DNA of 64,000 nucleotides from Megaustenia siamemsis (GCA_032433765.1 JAVIAB010000159.1:56596833-56660832); one strand, 5' to 3'; shown: positions 33,921-46,044, counted from the first letter of the stretch. Numbers and translations: made by a program. The notes: generated by a model not told the origin, from the letters alone.

Positions 33921-35114
33921 TAAGTGCACAGAAAACATTCTTTATATTAAAAATAATTAATGTTTCAGTAGTCTGTCGCATTTTAGATACTGCAGTGCCC
34001 GGTTAGCTTTACATGAAAGAACAATATTGTGTAACCGTTCGTTTAGTATACGTCATGACTCGGACACGTCAGGCGCACCTAGATATCAATATTTTAAAAG
34101 TGTAACAATCTACAAATAACAACATTATTGTTGTCTAATTATTCTTATAACACAACTAACTTTATTAATTGTTTATTATTTAATAATGAAAAAAATATTA
34201 ATAACAGCATAATTTGTCAAATGAAATATTTTTTCTACAAACTGTTCAGAGCCCATGTGTCATTAGTAATAGCAAATGCTACTTTCATAAAACAATAAGA
34301 TACTGCTTTAATAGTATAATTATATATGTATATATAAATATATATACAAATGTATATATACTTTCTCAGAAATACAGGGGTGCCATTATTTTTCCATAAT
34401 CCAACTTTGCTGTTAAGTGATACATATCATAGCCGGTTATATGTCAACTTGACCAAAAACATAACATGTACAGCGTTGTTTAACATTGATAATCACAGAA
34501 TATATGTGCCAACAAAACCGTTTATATGTAACATTGTGCTGACGGTGTCAGTTGACACAATATACTATATTACAAGACGGCAAATCGTACCAAATACGTC
34601 TAATACAAGGCAACATCCCAGTTGTGAACACAGTTTTGAAGAATGGCGACCAATTTTGTCTGCTGGCCCCACTAAAATATTGCTTGTTAAAAAGCAGAAA
34701 GACAAAAATGACGAAATAAAACCATCCTTCTTAAATGCTTCCATTCTTTGCCAAAATATTTCAGTACAGTAATCTAATGCATTTAAACATGGCGTAATCA
34801 AATCTCTAACTCAATGGTGAAGATAGGGAGTGACTTCACTACCACTGAGAAAAGTGTTCATTTTCGCGAAGTCGTAACTGTTGTAATTTATAATAGAAAA
34901 ACATCCCAAAAGATAACTTACAGTCAATCAACACGCTATATAACAATTATGGACACTCTGTTGAGTTAATTTGATTCATATGGGAATTTCCGTCCGGAAC
35001 ATTATAAATTAGTAGAAGGCATACAATGGATATGTAAAGCGTCTTCCAGGGGCAGATAGCTAAAGTAACGTCTGGAAAAAACAGCTGTGATTAATTAGTT
35101 CATCTATTCTCTAT
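32692..35114. other. Intron A2-B2, long unassigned stretch
   Basis: AT-rich with a (TA)n run at about 33884-33917. A plus-strand frame of 140 codons at 34350-34772 has no recognisable domain or splice context and is within chance expectation for this length of AT-rich DNA. No exon of type A or B found here. Confidence 0.45.
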
Positions 35115-35440
35115 CGTGAGTTCAAAGGTGCTATATAGAACCAAATGTGACCTATAGAAGCGAATCATGGACAGTAGACAAACAAATGAAAAGACGATTA
35201 GAGGCCACAGAGATGGTATTCCTCAGAAGAAATTTGAAAGTTCCTTGGACAGGTAAAAAGACCAATGAGGAAGTTCTCAAAGAGGCCAACATTAAAAGGG
35301 AGCTCCTAAAAACATCAGAAAGAAACTGTCAACATTTGTCAGACACATTATTAGAATCGGAAAGTTTGAATACTTGGTTACAAATGGAAAAATAAAAAGG
35401 AAAGAGAGATCGCGGACGACAAAGAGAGAACATGTTGTAG
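35115..35440 (+). pseudogene. LINE-B RT C-terminal fragment
   Basis: Reads TYRSESWTVDKQMKRRLEAT, then EMVFLRRNLKVPWTGKKTNE and EVLKEANIKRELLKTSERN, closely matching the LINE-B copy at 59800-60000. It is cut off near 35440 in the GRQREN segment, so the 3' end is missing. Confidence 0.8.
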
Positions 35441-35464
35441 ACGCATGGTCTTCTACCACGCAGC

Positions 35465-35665
35465 ACCCTGGAGCGATGTCCTATTACAATTACATTGTCT
35501 ACACCATATCTTAAAGTCTTTGTATTTAAACAACACATGAGCAATACTCAAATTGTTTATATTATTTGTTTTTCTTTATTCCTTATTCCATTTGTGGGTG
35601 TGAAAGGCAATACACCTTTCACTTCTGACAGCCAGAATGATTGTCATTTCATTTTGTTTTAGAGC
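35465..35665. other. Intronic segment paralogous to 16310-16560
   Basis: Shares CCTATTA(T/C)AATTAC, TTGTGGGTGTGAAAGG and a TCTGAC-AGAA-GATT-TCAT block in order with 16310-16560. One of several paralogous intron pairs. Confidence 0.6.
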
Positions 35666-35696
35666 ATCTGTGATGTTACACTTCCCTCTCATTTCT

Positions 35697-36012
35697 ATTC
35701 GTACGCCAGCTTTTACCTCTGACGAAGTCCCTAGAGACTAGGAACTGAATTTTGCGTGTTAATCCATTTTTCCCTGCCACCCGTGTGCACATTGGTCCCT
35801 CGCCGCACAGGCAGATAACTCCGACTTCGGACGTACTCATATTTTTTCTGTATATGAGCAACTGACGTTACAAGCCGAGCCTCGCTGCTCAGACCACGTT
35901 TGGTTGCCGCAGAGAGAAATCATAAATAAAAATCCCAACCAACCGGGATTTGAACCCACGACCTCTGTCTCTAGGCCGTTGTCTTGCCTCCAGACGAACC
36001 AGTTCCCCCTTC
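35697..36012 (-). mobile_element. S4 tRNA-derived SINE (minus strand)
   Basis: On the minus strand the head has a near-perfect pol III B box in CGTGGGTTCAAATCCCGGTT. This is followed by a body (TTTCTCTCTGCGGCAACC, ATATGAGTACGTCCGAAG, CTAGTCTCTAGGGACTTCG) that recurs on the plus strand at 50880-51165. The A box region is less clear. Boundaries are approximate. Confidence 0.75.
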
Positions 36013-36084
36013 TCATTTTGAGCTTGCATTGTCCTACCCATCTTATAGGTTGTCGTTTTTTCTGCTTCTTTGTCTAATAATGTT

Positions 36085-36380
<296 letters not shown>

Positions 36381-36438
36381 TTGACCTTTCGAGCCGTAGC
36401 CTGCCCCCATAGGGCATAGACCCACATTGGGCATAGAC
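36381..36438 (-). pseudogene. LINE-F 3' end, part left of the hAT insertion
   Basis: GACCTTTCGAGCCGTAGCCT and CATAGGGCATAGACC match 8931-8975. The LINE continues after the transposon at 39425. Confidence 0.8.
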
Positions 36439-39424
36439 CAGTGGCGTATACTTAATATAAGCAAGGCAAGCATTGCATGCCTTCAAGAGTTGCGAAAATG
36501 ATAAACCAGTCAGTGATCTATCCCCCATCCAAACTTAGCCCTTGCAGCATTGCTCAAAAATATATTTTAAAATGTTTTTCTCACAAATCTGAATTTTTCC
36601 AAAAATTAGTGCTGGCAACACTGACGTTAAAAGAAAATTGTATATGTCCAATCGTTTTTTATGATAGTTGAACTAGGCCGCTCTGAAGCAATTTTGAAGT
36701 TGCTTTCGTTAAAATAGTCCCTTTACATATAAGCGCAGTGATATACTGTGTGTGTTTTATTAAATCCGTGTCTCCACAGTAAGCTTGCGATGAAAAAAAA
36801 ATAAATACATTTTATGATTCAATCACTATTATAACAATTTAGCACTGGCAAATAATAAATTGATTGATGAACATTTATTTACTGGTGTGAAACAGTGCAA
36901 TTTCTATGTTCTAGTACTTTTATTTGAATGTTAAACTAATGATAACAATGCAAGCAATTATAATCTTGAATGCCTACACACACACTTGTTTAGTAAACCA
37001 TTTCTGGTAATTTTTGGTACACGTCACGTGATTTTACTCAACACACACGCACATTTACACAGCGATGTGGTTTCGATTTCAAACCTTCAGAATTCAAAAC
37101 TTCAAACGTGATTTTAATCAGCTGATATTTAATATTTTGTGTTTGTACAGAAACATGTTGTATTGCTATTGTTAATTACTAAACTTAGTATATTTGTTTA
37201 CTGTGGTTATTATGGCTGATTCTATTAATGATGTTGTAGATTTATTTGAGCGACCGTTTCAATCGCGAACATTTAATGAAAAATTGGACTTGGTAAAAAA
37301 GGGCAGACCGATTCCTGCGTTAAGCAGTTTGAAACGAGAAGGAACAAAATGTGTCCGTTCATTTAACAATGATTTATATAAGAAAGTCGTTTGGCTTTGT
37401 GGTTCGGAATCATTATGTCAGTTATTTTGCTGGCCATGTATATTGTTTGTAAATGACACTTCGCCTTGGAACAGCAGACAACGCGGGTATTCTGATTTAA
37501 ATAATTTACATAACGCTATTTCAAGACACGAAAAGTCTGAAAGTCATATTCACGCTTGGATAGCGTTACAAGTGTTTGGCTCCAGCAGAATTGATGTTCA
37601 ATTGGATTTTCAGAAAAAAGAAAGTATTATGAAACACAATGAAACAGTTAATGAAAATCGAGAAATCCTAAAGAGGTTAATTGCTGTTACTTGTTTTTTA
37701 GGAAAACAAGAATTAGCTTTTCGTGGTCACAGCGAGGGGAGTGATTCCACTAATCGTGGGAACTACATTGAAGCTTTAAATTTATTAGCAGAGTTTCATG
37801 AAAAATTGCATCAGCATCTCATGACGTCAAATATATTCACGGGTCTTTCCCCATTAATACAGAACGATCTTATCCAAAGTGTGAACAATGTAATAACTGC
37901 AGAAGTGAAATTTCAGATTCAATCGTCCAGATTTGTCGCCATCCTAATTGACGAGACCTCTGATGTAACAAACTTGTCTCAGCTGTCAGTTGTTTTTAGA
38001 TATATTTATAATGGTAATATTTACGAAAGATTTATTGGCTTTCATGACGTTAGCTCTGACAGATCTGCACAAGCATTGTCAAAACTGGCTTTAGACAGTC
38101 TTGATCAATTTGACTGTAGAGAAAAACTAGTAGCACAAACTTATGATGGTGCAGCAGTAATGGCAGGCCAATTGAATGGTGTGCAGACGAGAGTTAGGGA
38201 AGTTGTTTCTCAGGCATTATTCATCCATTGCTATGCACACAAACTTAATTTAGTACTGTCTCAAGCTGTCTCATGCATAAGTGCGTGTAGAATATTCTTT
38301 TCGTCACTTAGCAGTTTTGCTTCATTTTTTACTCATTCAGCAAAGAGAACACATTTGTTGGACACCATAGTGAAAAAACGGTTTCCCAAGCTGGCGGCAA
38401 CCAGATGGAATTATTCCAGTCGTTTAGTACAGACTGTTTCTGAATATCATAATGAATTAATAGATTTATTTGAATGCATTTTGGAACGACCTGGTGATTG
38501 GGATCACGCAACAATTAATGAAGCAGTTGGATTTCTGTCAAACCTAGGAGATTTTGAATTCAATTTCCTTTTGGCTGTGTTCACCGATATTTTTTTCGAT
38601 GACAGATGTTGTATTTAATATCCTTCAGTCAAATTCACTGGACATCACATATTGCTCTAGAGAGATAGTTGAGTTAAAAGAATAATTGTTTACAATGCGC
38701 AATACTGGCTTTGATTCAATTTGGGCCAAAATAGAGTTCAAGTGTGGTCCTCCAACAAAGAGAAGAAAGCGAGAATCCTCAGTTATCCCAAAGGATGAGT
38801 ACAGAAGGCTGTATTGTGAAATTCATGATACGGTAAACTGCCAGTTACAAAGCCGGTTTGATTCTCTGTCAGATTTGTCATTTCTTGAAATTTTTGACTG
38901 TAAGAAATTTTTAACATTTTCAAAAGAGTTTCCAGAAGAGCAGTTTTCCAAACTGAACGGAATATATGGGAAATATTTTGATATAGTAAGACTGAGATCT
39001 GAATTAAAGGCAATGTTTGTATCCCAACACTTTAAAGAAATGTATGTGTCCGACATTCATAGATTTCTTTTGAACAAAGGACTTCACAGTGGTCTTCCAG
39101 AACTTCATAAACTTTGTGAATTAATATTGACAATTCCTGCATCGTCGTCTTCAGTGGAACGTTCGTTTTCTGCATTAAAACGCATTAAAAATTTCATAAT
39201 GAACTCGCAGGGGCAATGTCGTCTTTCTGCTCTATCAATGATGTCAATTGAAAAAGACCTTCTTGTAGAGATGAAAGGCAATGATGACTTTTATAACAAA
39301 GTAACAGAGGACTTTAGCAGAAAGAGCCGCAGAATAGAACTGAACTTCAAATAACTGGGTGAGTAGAAAATTATCATTTTTTAAAAGTTGCATGCTCTCT
39401 TTCAGACCCCAGGATACGCCACTG
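36439..39424 (+). mobile_element. Complete hAT DNA transposon, 2986 bp, 8-bp TSD
   Basis: Terminal inverted repeats CAGTGGCGTAT (36439-36449) and ATACGCCACTG (39414-39424) are perfect over 11 bp, with the CA..TG ends and GGCGTA typical of hAT elements. The host site GCATAGAC is duplicated exactly at 36431-36438 and 39425-39432; 8 bp is the hAT superfamily value. It sits in the 3' end of a LINE-F copy. The element holds one nearly intact transposase frame (37212-39354). Intact ends and TSD with only two frame lesions suggest fairly recent insertion. Confidence 0.95.
37212..39354 (+). pseudogene. hAT transposase, ZMYM1-like, with one frameshift and one stop
   Basis: Starts MADSINDVVDLFERPFQSR. 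An N-terminal TTF-type zinc finger region follows (KVVWLCGSESLCQLFCWPC, ISRHEKSESH). Then comes the RNase H-fold transposase core: AILIDETSD near residue 246, AQTYDGAAVMAG near 310, FIHCYAHKLNLVLSQA near 337, AATRWNYSSRLV near 396. The C-terminal hAT dimerisation block has IPASSSSVERSFSALKRIKN. Catalytic Asp residues and the late Glu are present. The frame breaks at a run of seven T (38590-38596), where six would restore it, and at an in-frame TAA at 38683-38685. Either may be mutation or error. ATG at 37212 is preferred because it begins the conserved MADS..DLFE start. Similar proteins are often annotated zinc finger MYM-type protein 1-like. Confidence 0.92.
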
Positions 39425-39600
39425 GCATAGACCCATTCTTTCTTTTATTTACATTTTTTATTCTAGCAGTTTTCAATCCGTGTAAAGATCTTTTATGAAA
39501 TCTCGTTATTTGTCTCTGTTCTGTGCAAGCAACTCTATCACATTGAGGGAACCGATTACTGCTGCTTTTGCCTCTCCGATCAATGTTTACTACTGTTTAC
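39425..39600 (-). pseudogene. LINE-F, part right of the hAT insertion
   Basis: After the TSD, homology to 8976-9120 resumes (TCTAGCAGTTTTCAATCCGT versus TCTGGCAGTTTTATTTTAAG; GTCTCTGTTCTGTGCAAGCA in both). On the minus strand it is the LLAQNRDK..R region of the RT C-terminus. Fades near 39600. Confidence 0.8.
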
Positions 39601-40263
39601 TACTAAATATATCATGATTCGCCAAATAATGTCGCATTTGCTTTTGTTTCTCTTCTGGTCACTTCATCCATGTTTCTTGAACAGCTCATTTCGCTGGACA
39701 ATGTTTCCTCTTCTGCTTCATTATCAGAGACCAATGTATCACTGGTGGATTGACGGGGCAAAGACAGTTTCATATAGCAAGCAGCATCTTCTCATAGACT
39801 TTATTTTGAAATAGAACAGGGGAGATCACTGCCTTTATGAAGAATATTTTTCCATTTCCAATGTTTCATTTTTATAGAATGTTGTTTCTAGATATTTGCT
39901 GCGTGATCAATGTATTATAATTTTGTTATTTTGTAAAAGATGAAGTGATGTTTTTGTTTTCAGTAATGATCACATATGGTAATATTATATATCTATTGAT
40001 GTCATAAGTGCCGGGACTTTTTCAATTTTTGTTTTCGAAACAATTCGAGCAGCACAAGAACGACAAATGATATAAACCACGACACCTTTTAGGTATCAGT
40101 GAAAGAGAAAAGATTAAGAAGTGCCGGGAATAATGTATCGTGGTCTTTACTTAAGAGATTGACTTTCTTATTGATGAAAATAGTATCCCCATAATTGTTA
40201 AATGTGTGCTACAAACTGTATGCTACATAGTTAATTACTGAAGTAAGTTATCTAATTACTCAC
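39601..40263. other. Intron A2-B2 next to exon A2, paralogous to other A flanks
   Basis: 39655-39780 resembles 45930-46015 near A1 (TTTCTTGAACAGCTCATTTC versus CCTTCAACAACACATTTCTC; both continue into a TCAGAGACCA block). 39845-39910 resembles 16885-16950 near A4. Unassigned otherwise. Confidence 0.55.
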
Positions 40264-40387
40264 TGACACAGAGCCTCTTCATCGTGATTGTTATTTATTT
40301 CATTATACAGTGTGGAAAGACGTGGCATATTCGTAGCTACGCATTGATGCATTTTGCTACAGTTGTATTGTGCTGGGTGTACGAAAT
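40264..40387 (-). CDS. Exon A2 of the six-cysteine repeat gene
   Basis: Minus-strand exon; acceptor TGTCTTCTACAG before 40387 (the best acceptor of the set), donor GTGAGT after 40264; 124 bp, phase 1 to 2. The peptide includes HPAQYNCSKMHQCVATNMPR, then LSTLYNEINNNHDEEALC plus CA. Has C-x5-C, (V)ATN and the terminal LC. Joins B1 upstream (SYT|DFVHP) and B2 downstream. Confidence 0.85.
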
Positions 40388-40624
40388 CTGTAGAAGACAT
40401 ATAATGTACATGTGACACGATACTCACTTTAGTGACCCGAAATACAAAAAATAGGAAGTCTTAATTGTGAAGTCAAAATAATGAAATAATAAGTACTTGA
40501 AGAGAAGCGCGAGGACTGGCAGAGGCATGTGCTAAAGTTTGCCTACTGAGGTTATGTGTCTTCTATTTATTGATTAACAAGAATATATATATATATATGT
40601 ATATGTCTGTCTCTACCTTTTTAG

Positions 40625-41185
40625 CTCTCAGTGGAGCATAGGTCTTCAACAAACACTTTTCAAGTCTTTTCAAAGACTTTTTTTTGCCATACTTTTAAGA
40701 TTATCCCATGTCTTCCCCATCATCTTCATCTATGCTTCTATCTGTCTTCTCCAAAAATTCCTTGGTCTTCCTCTTTGTCTTTTCCCCTGGGAATTCAAAA
40801 AAGGGCCTGTTATGTGATACTCTCAGTTGGCTTCCGTAGTGTGTGTCCTATCCAGCGTCATCTTCTTGGCTGTATCCCTTTATCCACTGGTGTTTGGTAC
40901 ATTTCCATAATTCTATGTTAGTGATTTTGTCCTGCCATTTCCATCCTTTTATCCTGCGTAAACATCCATTAATGAAAGTCGGTACCTTCGTGATTGTCAA
41001 TTTTGTTGTCCTCCATGTTTTACAGCCACATAATAGGACCGCCTTAACATTTGAGTTGACAATTTTTATTTTTGTATTTAACCTAATTTCTTTGGATTTC
41101 CATATGATTCCCAGTGCAATGAAAGCTCCTCTTGCTTTTGATATCCTTATTTTGGTATCATTTTCTGTTCCTCCCTCTTTATCTA
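40625..41185 (-). pseudogene. LINE-C RT C-terminal fragment (minus strand)
   Basis: On the minus strand: GGTENDTKIRISKARGAFIA, LGIIWKSKEIRLNTKIKIVN, SNVKAVLLCGCKTWRTTKLT, then WKCTKHQWI and FEFPGEKTKRKTKEFLEKT. This is a very widespread LINE ORF2 C-terminus in invertebrate and fish genomes (established knowledge). The frame changes several times. Lacks the YADD region. Confidence 0.85.
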
Positions 41186-41306
41186 TATTACATTAATATA
41201 TATATGTGTGTAAATGACCTTCAGCGTCTTGACAGACGGCTGGTAGCAAGCAATCATAAGTCTGGAGTTTGATCAAATATTAGTGTTTTATACTAGATGA
41301 TGTTTT

Positions 41307-41430
41307 GCTGAGCGGCTTAACTCAGAGCTCATCTTCTATTCCCGCCGAAAACAGTGAGAATTGTACTCGTGGTAAGTAGAAAAATGCTTCCGCGGTCGAC
41401 CCAGCCGCTGGCAGAAATGGGTACCAGCGT
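41307..41430 (+). mobile_element. S2 SINE, left part (interrupted by S3)
   Basis: Matches 57215-57335 of the other S2 copy: GTGAGAATTGTACTCGTGG, CGGTCGACCCAGCCGCTGGC, AGAAATGGGTACCAG. Its tRNA-like head is more diverged than at 57190. The element resumes at 41762. Confidence 0.8.
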
Positions 41431-41761
41431 TATTGTTATTGTTATTGTTATTGGCTATGGAAGGCCTCGGTCTCACAGCAAACGAATTAAAATCCATAAT
41501 TGCTCAACCGCCCGTGCCAGTGGAATCATCCGAATTACTAACTCATCTCCCAAACAAAGAAAGGTAACTGTAGTCCCCATCGTAGCAGTCTCAGCACACG
41601 CAAAAAGACATAAGGCGAAACCGCGCAGAAAGTGAACACAGCCAACTGTTCCCCGTCATACGATATCATCATTCATCGTAAACAAGCGGGATATCGAAGC
41701 AGGATCAAAACGGATGAGACACACAGCTCACGGTGTGCACAGAGCACTTAACTCAGTAGCT
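41431..41761 (-). mobile_element. S3 SINE inserted in S2, 7-bp TSD
   Basis: Longest S3 copy, 331 bp. On the minus strand it starts AGCTACTGAGTTAAGTGCTC, carries a B-box-like GTTTTGATCCTG, and ends in a (CAATAA)n tail, seen as TTATTG repeats at 41431-41453. The flanking CCAGCGT copies lie at 41424-41430 and 41762-41768 and restore the S2 sequence when joined. tRNA origin is plausible but less certain than for S1. Confidence 0.8.
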
Positions 41762-41868
41762 CCAGCGTAGTACTCTGGAAAGGTGAGAAATGCCACCTCA
41801 CTTCCTGAGTTTCGACGCCTGAAGCGACACTATCCAGAAGTCTCCGAATACTTCTAGATAGGCGGCCA
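41762..41868 (+). mobile_element. S2 SINE, right part
   Basis: GGAAAGGTGAGAAATGCCAC and TGAGTTTCGACGCCTGAAGC, then GATAGGCGGCC match 57345-57420. Its 3' end, with the second B-box-like block and tail, is missing; the 31-bp array begins here. Confidence 0.8.
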
Positions 41869-43045
41869 GAAAAGTTGCATAATATTTGTTGACCTGCAAA
41901 AAAGTTGTGTAATATGTGTTGACCTGTAAGAAAATATGTGTCATGTTTGTTGCCTAATAAGAAAAATTGTGTAATATTTGTTGACCTGTAAGAAAGGTTG
42001 CGCAATATTTGTTGACCTGTAATAAAAGTTGTTGTATTATTTGTTGACCTGTAAGAAAATGAGTGTCATGTTTGTTGACTAGTAAGAAAATTTGTGTAAC
42101 ATTTGTTGACCTGTAAGAAAGGTTGCGCAATATTTGTTGACCTGTAATAAAAGTTGTGTAATATTTGTTGACCTGTAATAAAAGTTATGTAATAATTGTT
42201 GACCTGTAAGAAAGGTCGCGTAATATTTGTTGACCTGTAATAAAAGTTGTGTTATAATTGTTGACCTGTAAGAAAGGTCGAGTAATATTTGTTGACCTGT
42301 AAAAAAGTTGTGTAATATTTGTTGACCCGTAAGAAAGGTTGCATAATATCTGTTCACCTGTAATAAAAGTTGTTGTATTATTTGTTGACCTGTAAGAAAA
42401 TGTGTGTCATGTTTATTGACTAGTAAGAAAAGTTGCGTAATATTTGTTGACCTGTAAGAAAGGTTGCGCAATATTTGTTGACCTGTAATAAAAGTTGTTG
42501 TATTATTTGTTGACCTGTAAGAAAATGAGTGTCATGTTTGTTGACTAGTAAGAAAATTTGCGTAACATTTGTTGACCTGTAAGAAAGGTTGCGCAATATT
42601 TGTTGACCTGTAATAAAAGTTATGTAATATTTGTTGACCTTTAAGAAAGGTTGCGTAATATGTGTTGACCTGTAATAAAAGTTGTGTAATAATTGTTGAC
42701 CTGTAATAAAAGTTGTGTAATAATTGTTGACCTGTAAGAAAGGTCGCGTAATATTTGTTGACCTGTGATAAAAGTTGTGTAATAATTGTTGACCTGTAAG
42801 AAAGGTCGCGTAATATTTGTTGACCTGTAAAAAAAGTTGTGTAATATTTGTTGACCCGTAAGAAAGGTTGCATAATATATGTTCACCTGTAATAAAAGTT
42901 GTTGTATTATTTGTTGACCTGTAAGAAAATGTGTGTCATGTTTATTGACTAGTAAGAAAAGTTGCGTAATATTTGTTGACCTGTAAGAAAGGTTGCGTAA
43001 TATGTGTTGACCTGTAATAAAAGTTGTGTAATGTACGTTGGCATG
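41869..43045. repeat. About 31-bp minisatellite, roughly 37 units
   Basis: Units like AATATTTGTTGACCTGTAAG + AAAGGTTGCGT, with length variants (GTAATAAAAGTTGTTGTATT). Longer sequences of variant units recur (42000-42130 versus 42440-42600; 42330-42430 versus 42860-42960), so blocks of several hundred bp have been duplicated. Open minus-strand frames here are by-products. Confidence 0.93.
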
Positions 43046-43399
43046 TGAAGAAAGAGATGGACTGAAAACTGAAAGAGTGTCACAAACCTGCTGAATACTG
43101 ACAATGGGGGCTTCGGTTGTACTGATTTACTGATAATGTAAATAATGAGTCTTTTTTATAGCGATCCATAAGCTTTTTATAAATAGTGATAATTGTGTGA
43201 ACACAACTGAATAAAATGTTTCAAAGTATGCATAGAAGATGTTTAAGATATAATTGTTGTTCCATGAAGCTTGAAAGTACACAGAAGTAAAACAATCCAA
43301 TACATGCCTGCTTCATAGGCTATACCTAAGCTTTTGATAGGATACACAATAAAAACTTATAGAATGCCTAAACGATACATATCTAAATTATACGGAAGC

Positions 43400-43745
43400 G
43401 CGACTAACATGTAAGTTTTACTGGGAACAAGAAATTTAAAAAAATACGTGATGAAGTATTAAAACAATTAACAATGAAAAGAGAACTACTAAATACAATT
43501 CAAACAAGACAGAATCGACTTTTGGGGCATGTTAAAAGACACAACAGCCTGCAAAAAGTAATATTGGAAGGTAAAATACAAGGTAATAAATGCAGAGGCA
43601 GACCAAGACTAACGTTGACAAGTAACACCAAAAGATGGATAAGTCAGCCTATGACAACCTGCACCATCAAACCAAGAGACAGAGCGACATGGTGCTCCAT
43701 GGTAGCCAACCTTCGATGCGGAGACGGTACTCAATAATGATGATT
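43400..43745 (+). pseudogene. LINE-D C-terminal fragment with 3' end
   Basis: Reads MKRELLNTIQTRQNRLLGHV, then KRHNSLQKVILEGKIQGNKC, RGRPRLTLTSNTKRWISQPM and ANLRCGDGTQ stop, followed by TGATGATTATG. The segment amplified at 13893-14365 is single-copy here. Confidence 0.85.
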
Positions 43746-44346
43746 ATGCTTGAAAGCAACATGTGTACACAAATACAATTGTGAAACATGGGAAAAGTAC
43801 TTTCAATTACAGTGCATTAATTTAGAGCACAAAAAATGTTCAATATTGTGCATGCGTACATATGTGTCTTGAAAATCCCATAAGCAATTAACATTCAGAA
43901 CAAAGAATTTGAAAAAAAATTAAAAGAATTTAAAACAAATAAGGGGTTGCCAACAAATTGATAAAATAATTATAACTTTTTTTGTTGATTTGATACTGGA
44001 CCATTTTGTGAATACAGTAACAATTAAGAAAAGCAGAAACAGGAAAATTGAGTATAATGGAGTTTTGATAGAGCACAAACAACAAACGTTAACAGAACAT
44101 GTAGATGTTAACATTTGTAAAGTAGAGAAATAATCACCAACGTCTAGAGGCAGGTAACACATTAACAATGGTAATATACATGGATGGACATTAGGGGACG
44201 TACAATAATTTACTTAGGAAAATGTACTCACAATTATTTGATACATAATTGGATAGTCATATTAACTATTTTTTTTATATTTAGCCAATATGAACTACAC
44301 AATGAATTTAATAAAAGCAAGCAAGCAATGTGGTTAATTTCTTTAC
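43746..44346. other. Intron B1-A2 flank of B1, paralogous to the B3 flank
   Basis: 43998-44080 (TTTTGTGAATACAGTAACAA, then TTGAGTATAATGGAGTTTTG) resembles 21590-21655 (TAGTTTGTGAAAACAGTAAC, TTGAGTACACAATTTTGAAA) in the same orientation and position relative to a B exon. No other feature. Confidence 0.55.
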
Positions 44347-44468
44347 CCGTGTAACTACAGAAAGGCGCCCAGATCTGAACCGCTTTTAGAAAAGTCCAGT
44401 CTTCTTGGCGTGGAAAGCATATTTCTGGGGGAGGCGGCAGCAAACAAAGTAGCAATTTCTGGCCTTGC
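44347..44468 (-). CDS. Exon B1 of the six-cysteine repeat gene
   Basis: Minus-strand exon; acceptor ACGAAACAG before 44468, donor GTAAAG after 44347; 122 bp, phase 2 to 1. The peptide reads QGQKLLLCLLPPPPEICF, then PRQEDWTFLKAVQIWAPFC and SYT. C-x8-C, PPPP core and the last Cys are all present. Joins A1 (VC-R-QGQ) and A2 in frame. Confidence 0.85.
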
Positions 44469-45550
44469 CTGTTTCGTTGTGTTCGAAACAAAATCATTAA
44501 TTTTACAACAAAGAAACGTCAAATAGTCAATAGTTTATCGGGGGAAAAAACGAATTCTATGAGGATAATGAAAAGTTAGTGATGCAGATTAACCAATGTA
44601 TTAACCAAACAAATGTAATATTGGACATGAACGAAGTGATTCACTTGTAGCAATAAGGAGCAACAACTGCATGATTAGCAGAGTGATAACCTAACTTCAT
44701 CAGCAGTAAAAACGACATATACATATATATGTATATAATTTGATTTTGCTAAACGATAATATAAATAACAGTAAACAACGGCAGGAGGAAAACAAATAGA
44801 TTCTACATATCTATTGAGTCTGTTGAAATGCAGCCAATAACACTTCAAAATTAAAACAAACAATCTAGAATCTTAACGAATGGTCCATTCTCGTAAGGGG
44901 GAATTACCATTTTAACACAAAATATAATTCCAATATAACTCTAGGGTTATTAATATTTTTTTTTATTTTAAAACCACTTATAACAATTAATTATACAATT
45001 TTAGTTTCAAGGATATGATATTTATATAACAGTAAATCATAAGTAATATCGGTTTTATTTATATTCGACTTTAAAAAGGGGACTCTTGCAGCATAAAATA
45101 ATATATGAAATAAGCAAGAAAGTACTTTCTTCTAAAACATAATGTGTATTAAAGAGGATTGTCGTACTAAGAACGTCACCGAAGGGACAACCTCATCACC
45201 GCGCCCACCAAGCACCCTTGACCTACTCGGACGCGCCATGAGTGGTTGTTCAGGTCAGGCGTTGATTGTTGTCACATCTTCTCCACTAAAGTTCTAGTCG
45301 ACCCATTTTTCCCATCATTATAATATCGGAAATGTACTTAAACAATCACTCAATGAACAGCATTATCAGTTTAGCATCGCTGTGCCTTTTCCTTCTTCCA
45401 CTTCACTATCTCTTACACTCTAACACGTGTTGAACGTGATGTTGATAATTGTCCTTCATGTTGTATTTCCCTCTCACTGTTTACATTTAGCTCTGCGTCC
45501 ATCACCCTACTTGCTATATGCGTGTATATAGTTTACAACTATTGCTATAT
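44469..45550. other. Intron A1-B1, unassigned
   Basis: AT-rich, with a short GC-richer patch at 45170-45260 that has no recognisable coding content. No repeat identified. Confidence 0.4.
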
Positions 45551-45880
45551 TGATTGAGTTATTGAGTTATTTGCGGGTCATCATCATTGCACCCCGAACA
45601 TGTACATAGATGCTCAGATCCCCTCCTCAGCAAGTCCCACAGTGTCCAGCGACTGACGAATCCAGTTCTATGTTGGTTGATAAGTCTTCTTACACAGCCA
45701 CTGTCTCATTTCTGGCTGTGCCCATCTTAACTCCCATTTCCATCATCCAAAGAAGTGACGTGGATCTGTGTTTGTCGAAGTCATGTGCTCTTTCCACATC
45801 TCGGAGGGCATTGATGATGTCCGCCCGATCCATTGGTTGCCCGTCCCCAACGACAGCGCAGCTAGCCAACCTGTTCCTGA
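45551..45880 (-). mobile_element. RNase H LINE, 3' fragment (minus strand)
   Basis: Starts at the left with two TGAGTTAT-type tail units and TTGCGGGTCATCATCATTGC, and extends to the ASCAVVGDGQPMDRADIINA region near 45870. Lacks the RNase H Asp motif. Short internal deletion near 45705 relative to the 26671 copy. Confidence 0.85.
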
Positions 45881-46044
45881 TTAAACCACCGTTTTGATGT
45901 GTTTCCGATTGTGTCTCTAATTATCACTCCAATCTCTTTCCTTCAACAACACATTTCTCTGGTAACATATTTTCTCTTCTCCGTTGTTGTCAGAGACCAT
46001 TTTATAACCGATGGCATTAAGGGGAAATTACAATCTTTTGAAAT

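Noticed and set aside
34350..34772. 140-codon plus-strand frame
   Set aside because: No domain, no splice sites, and within chance length for AT-rich DNA of this size.
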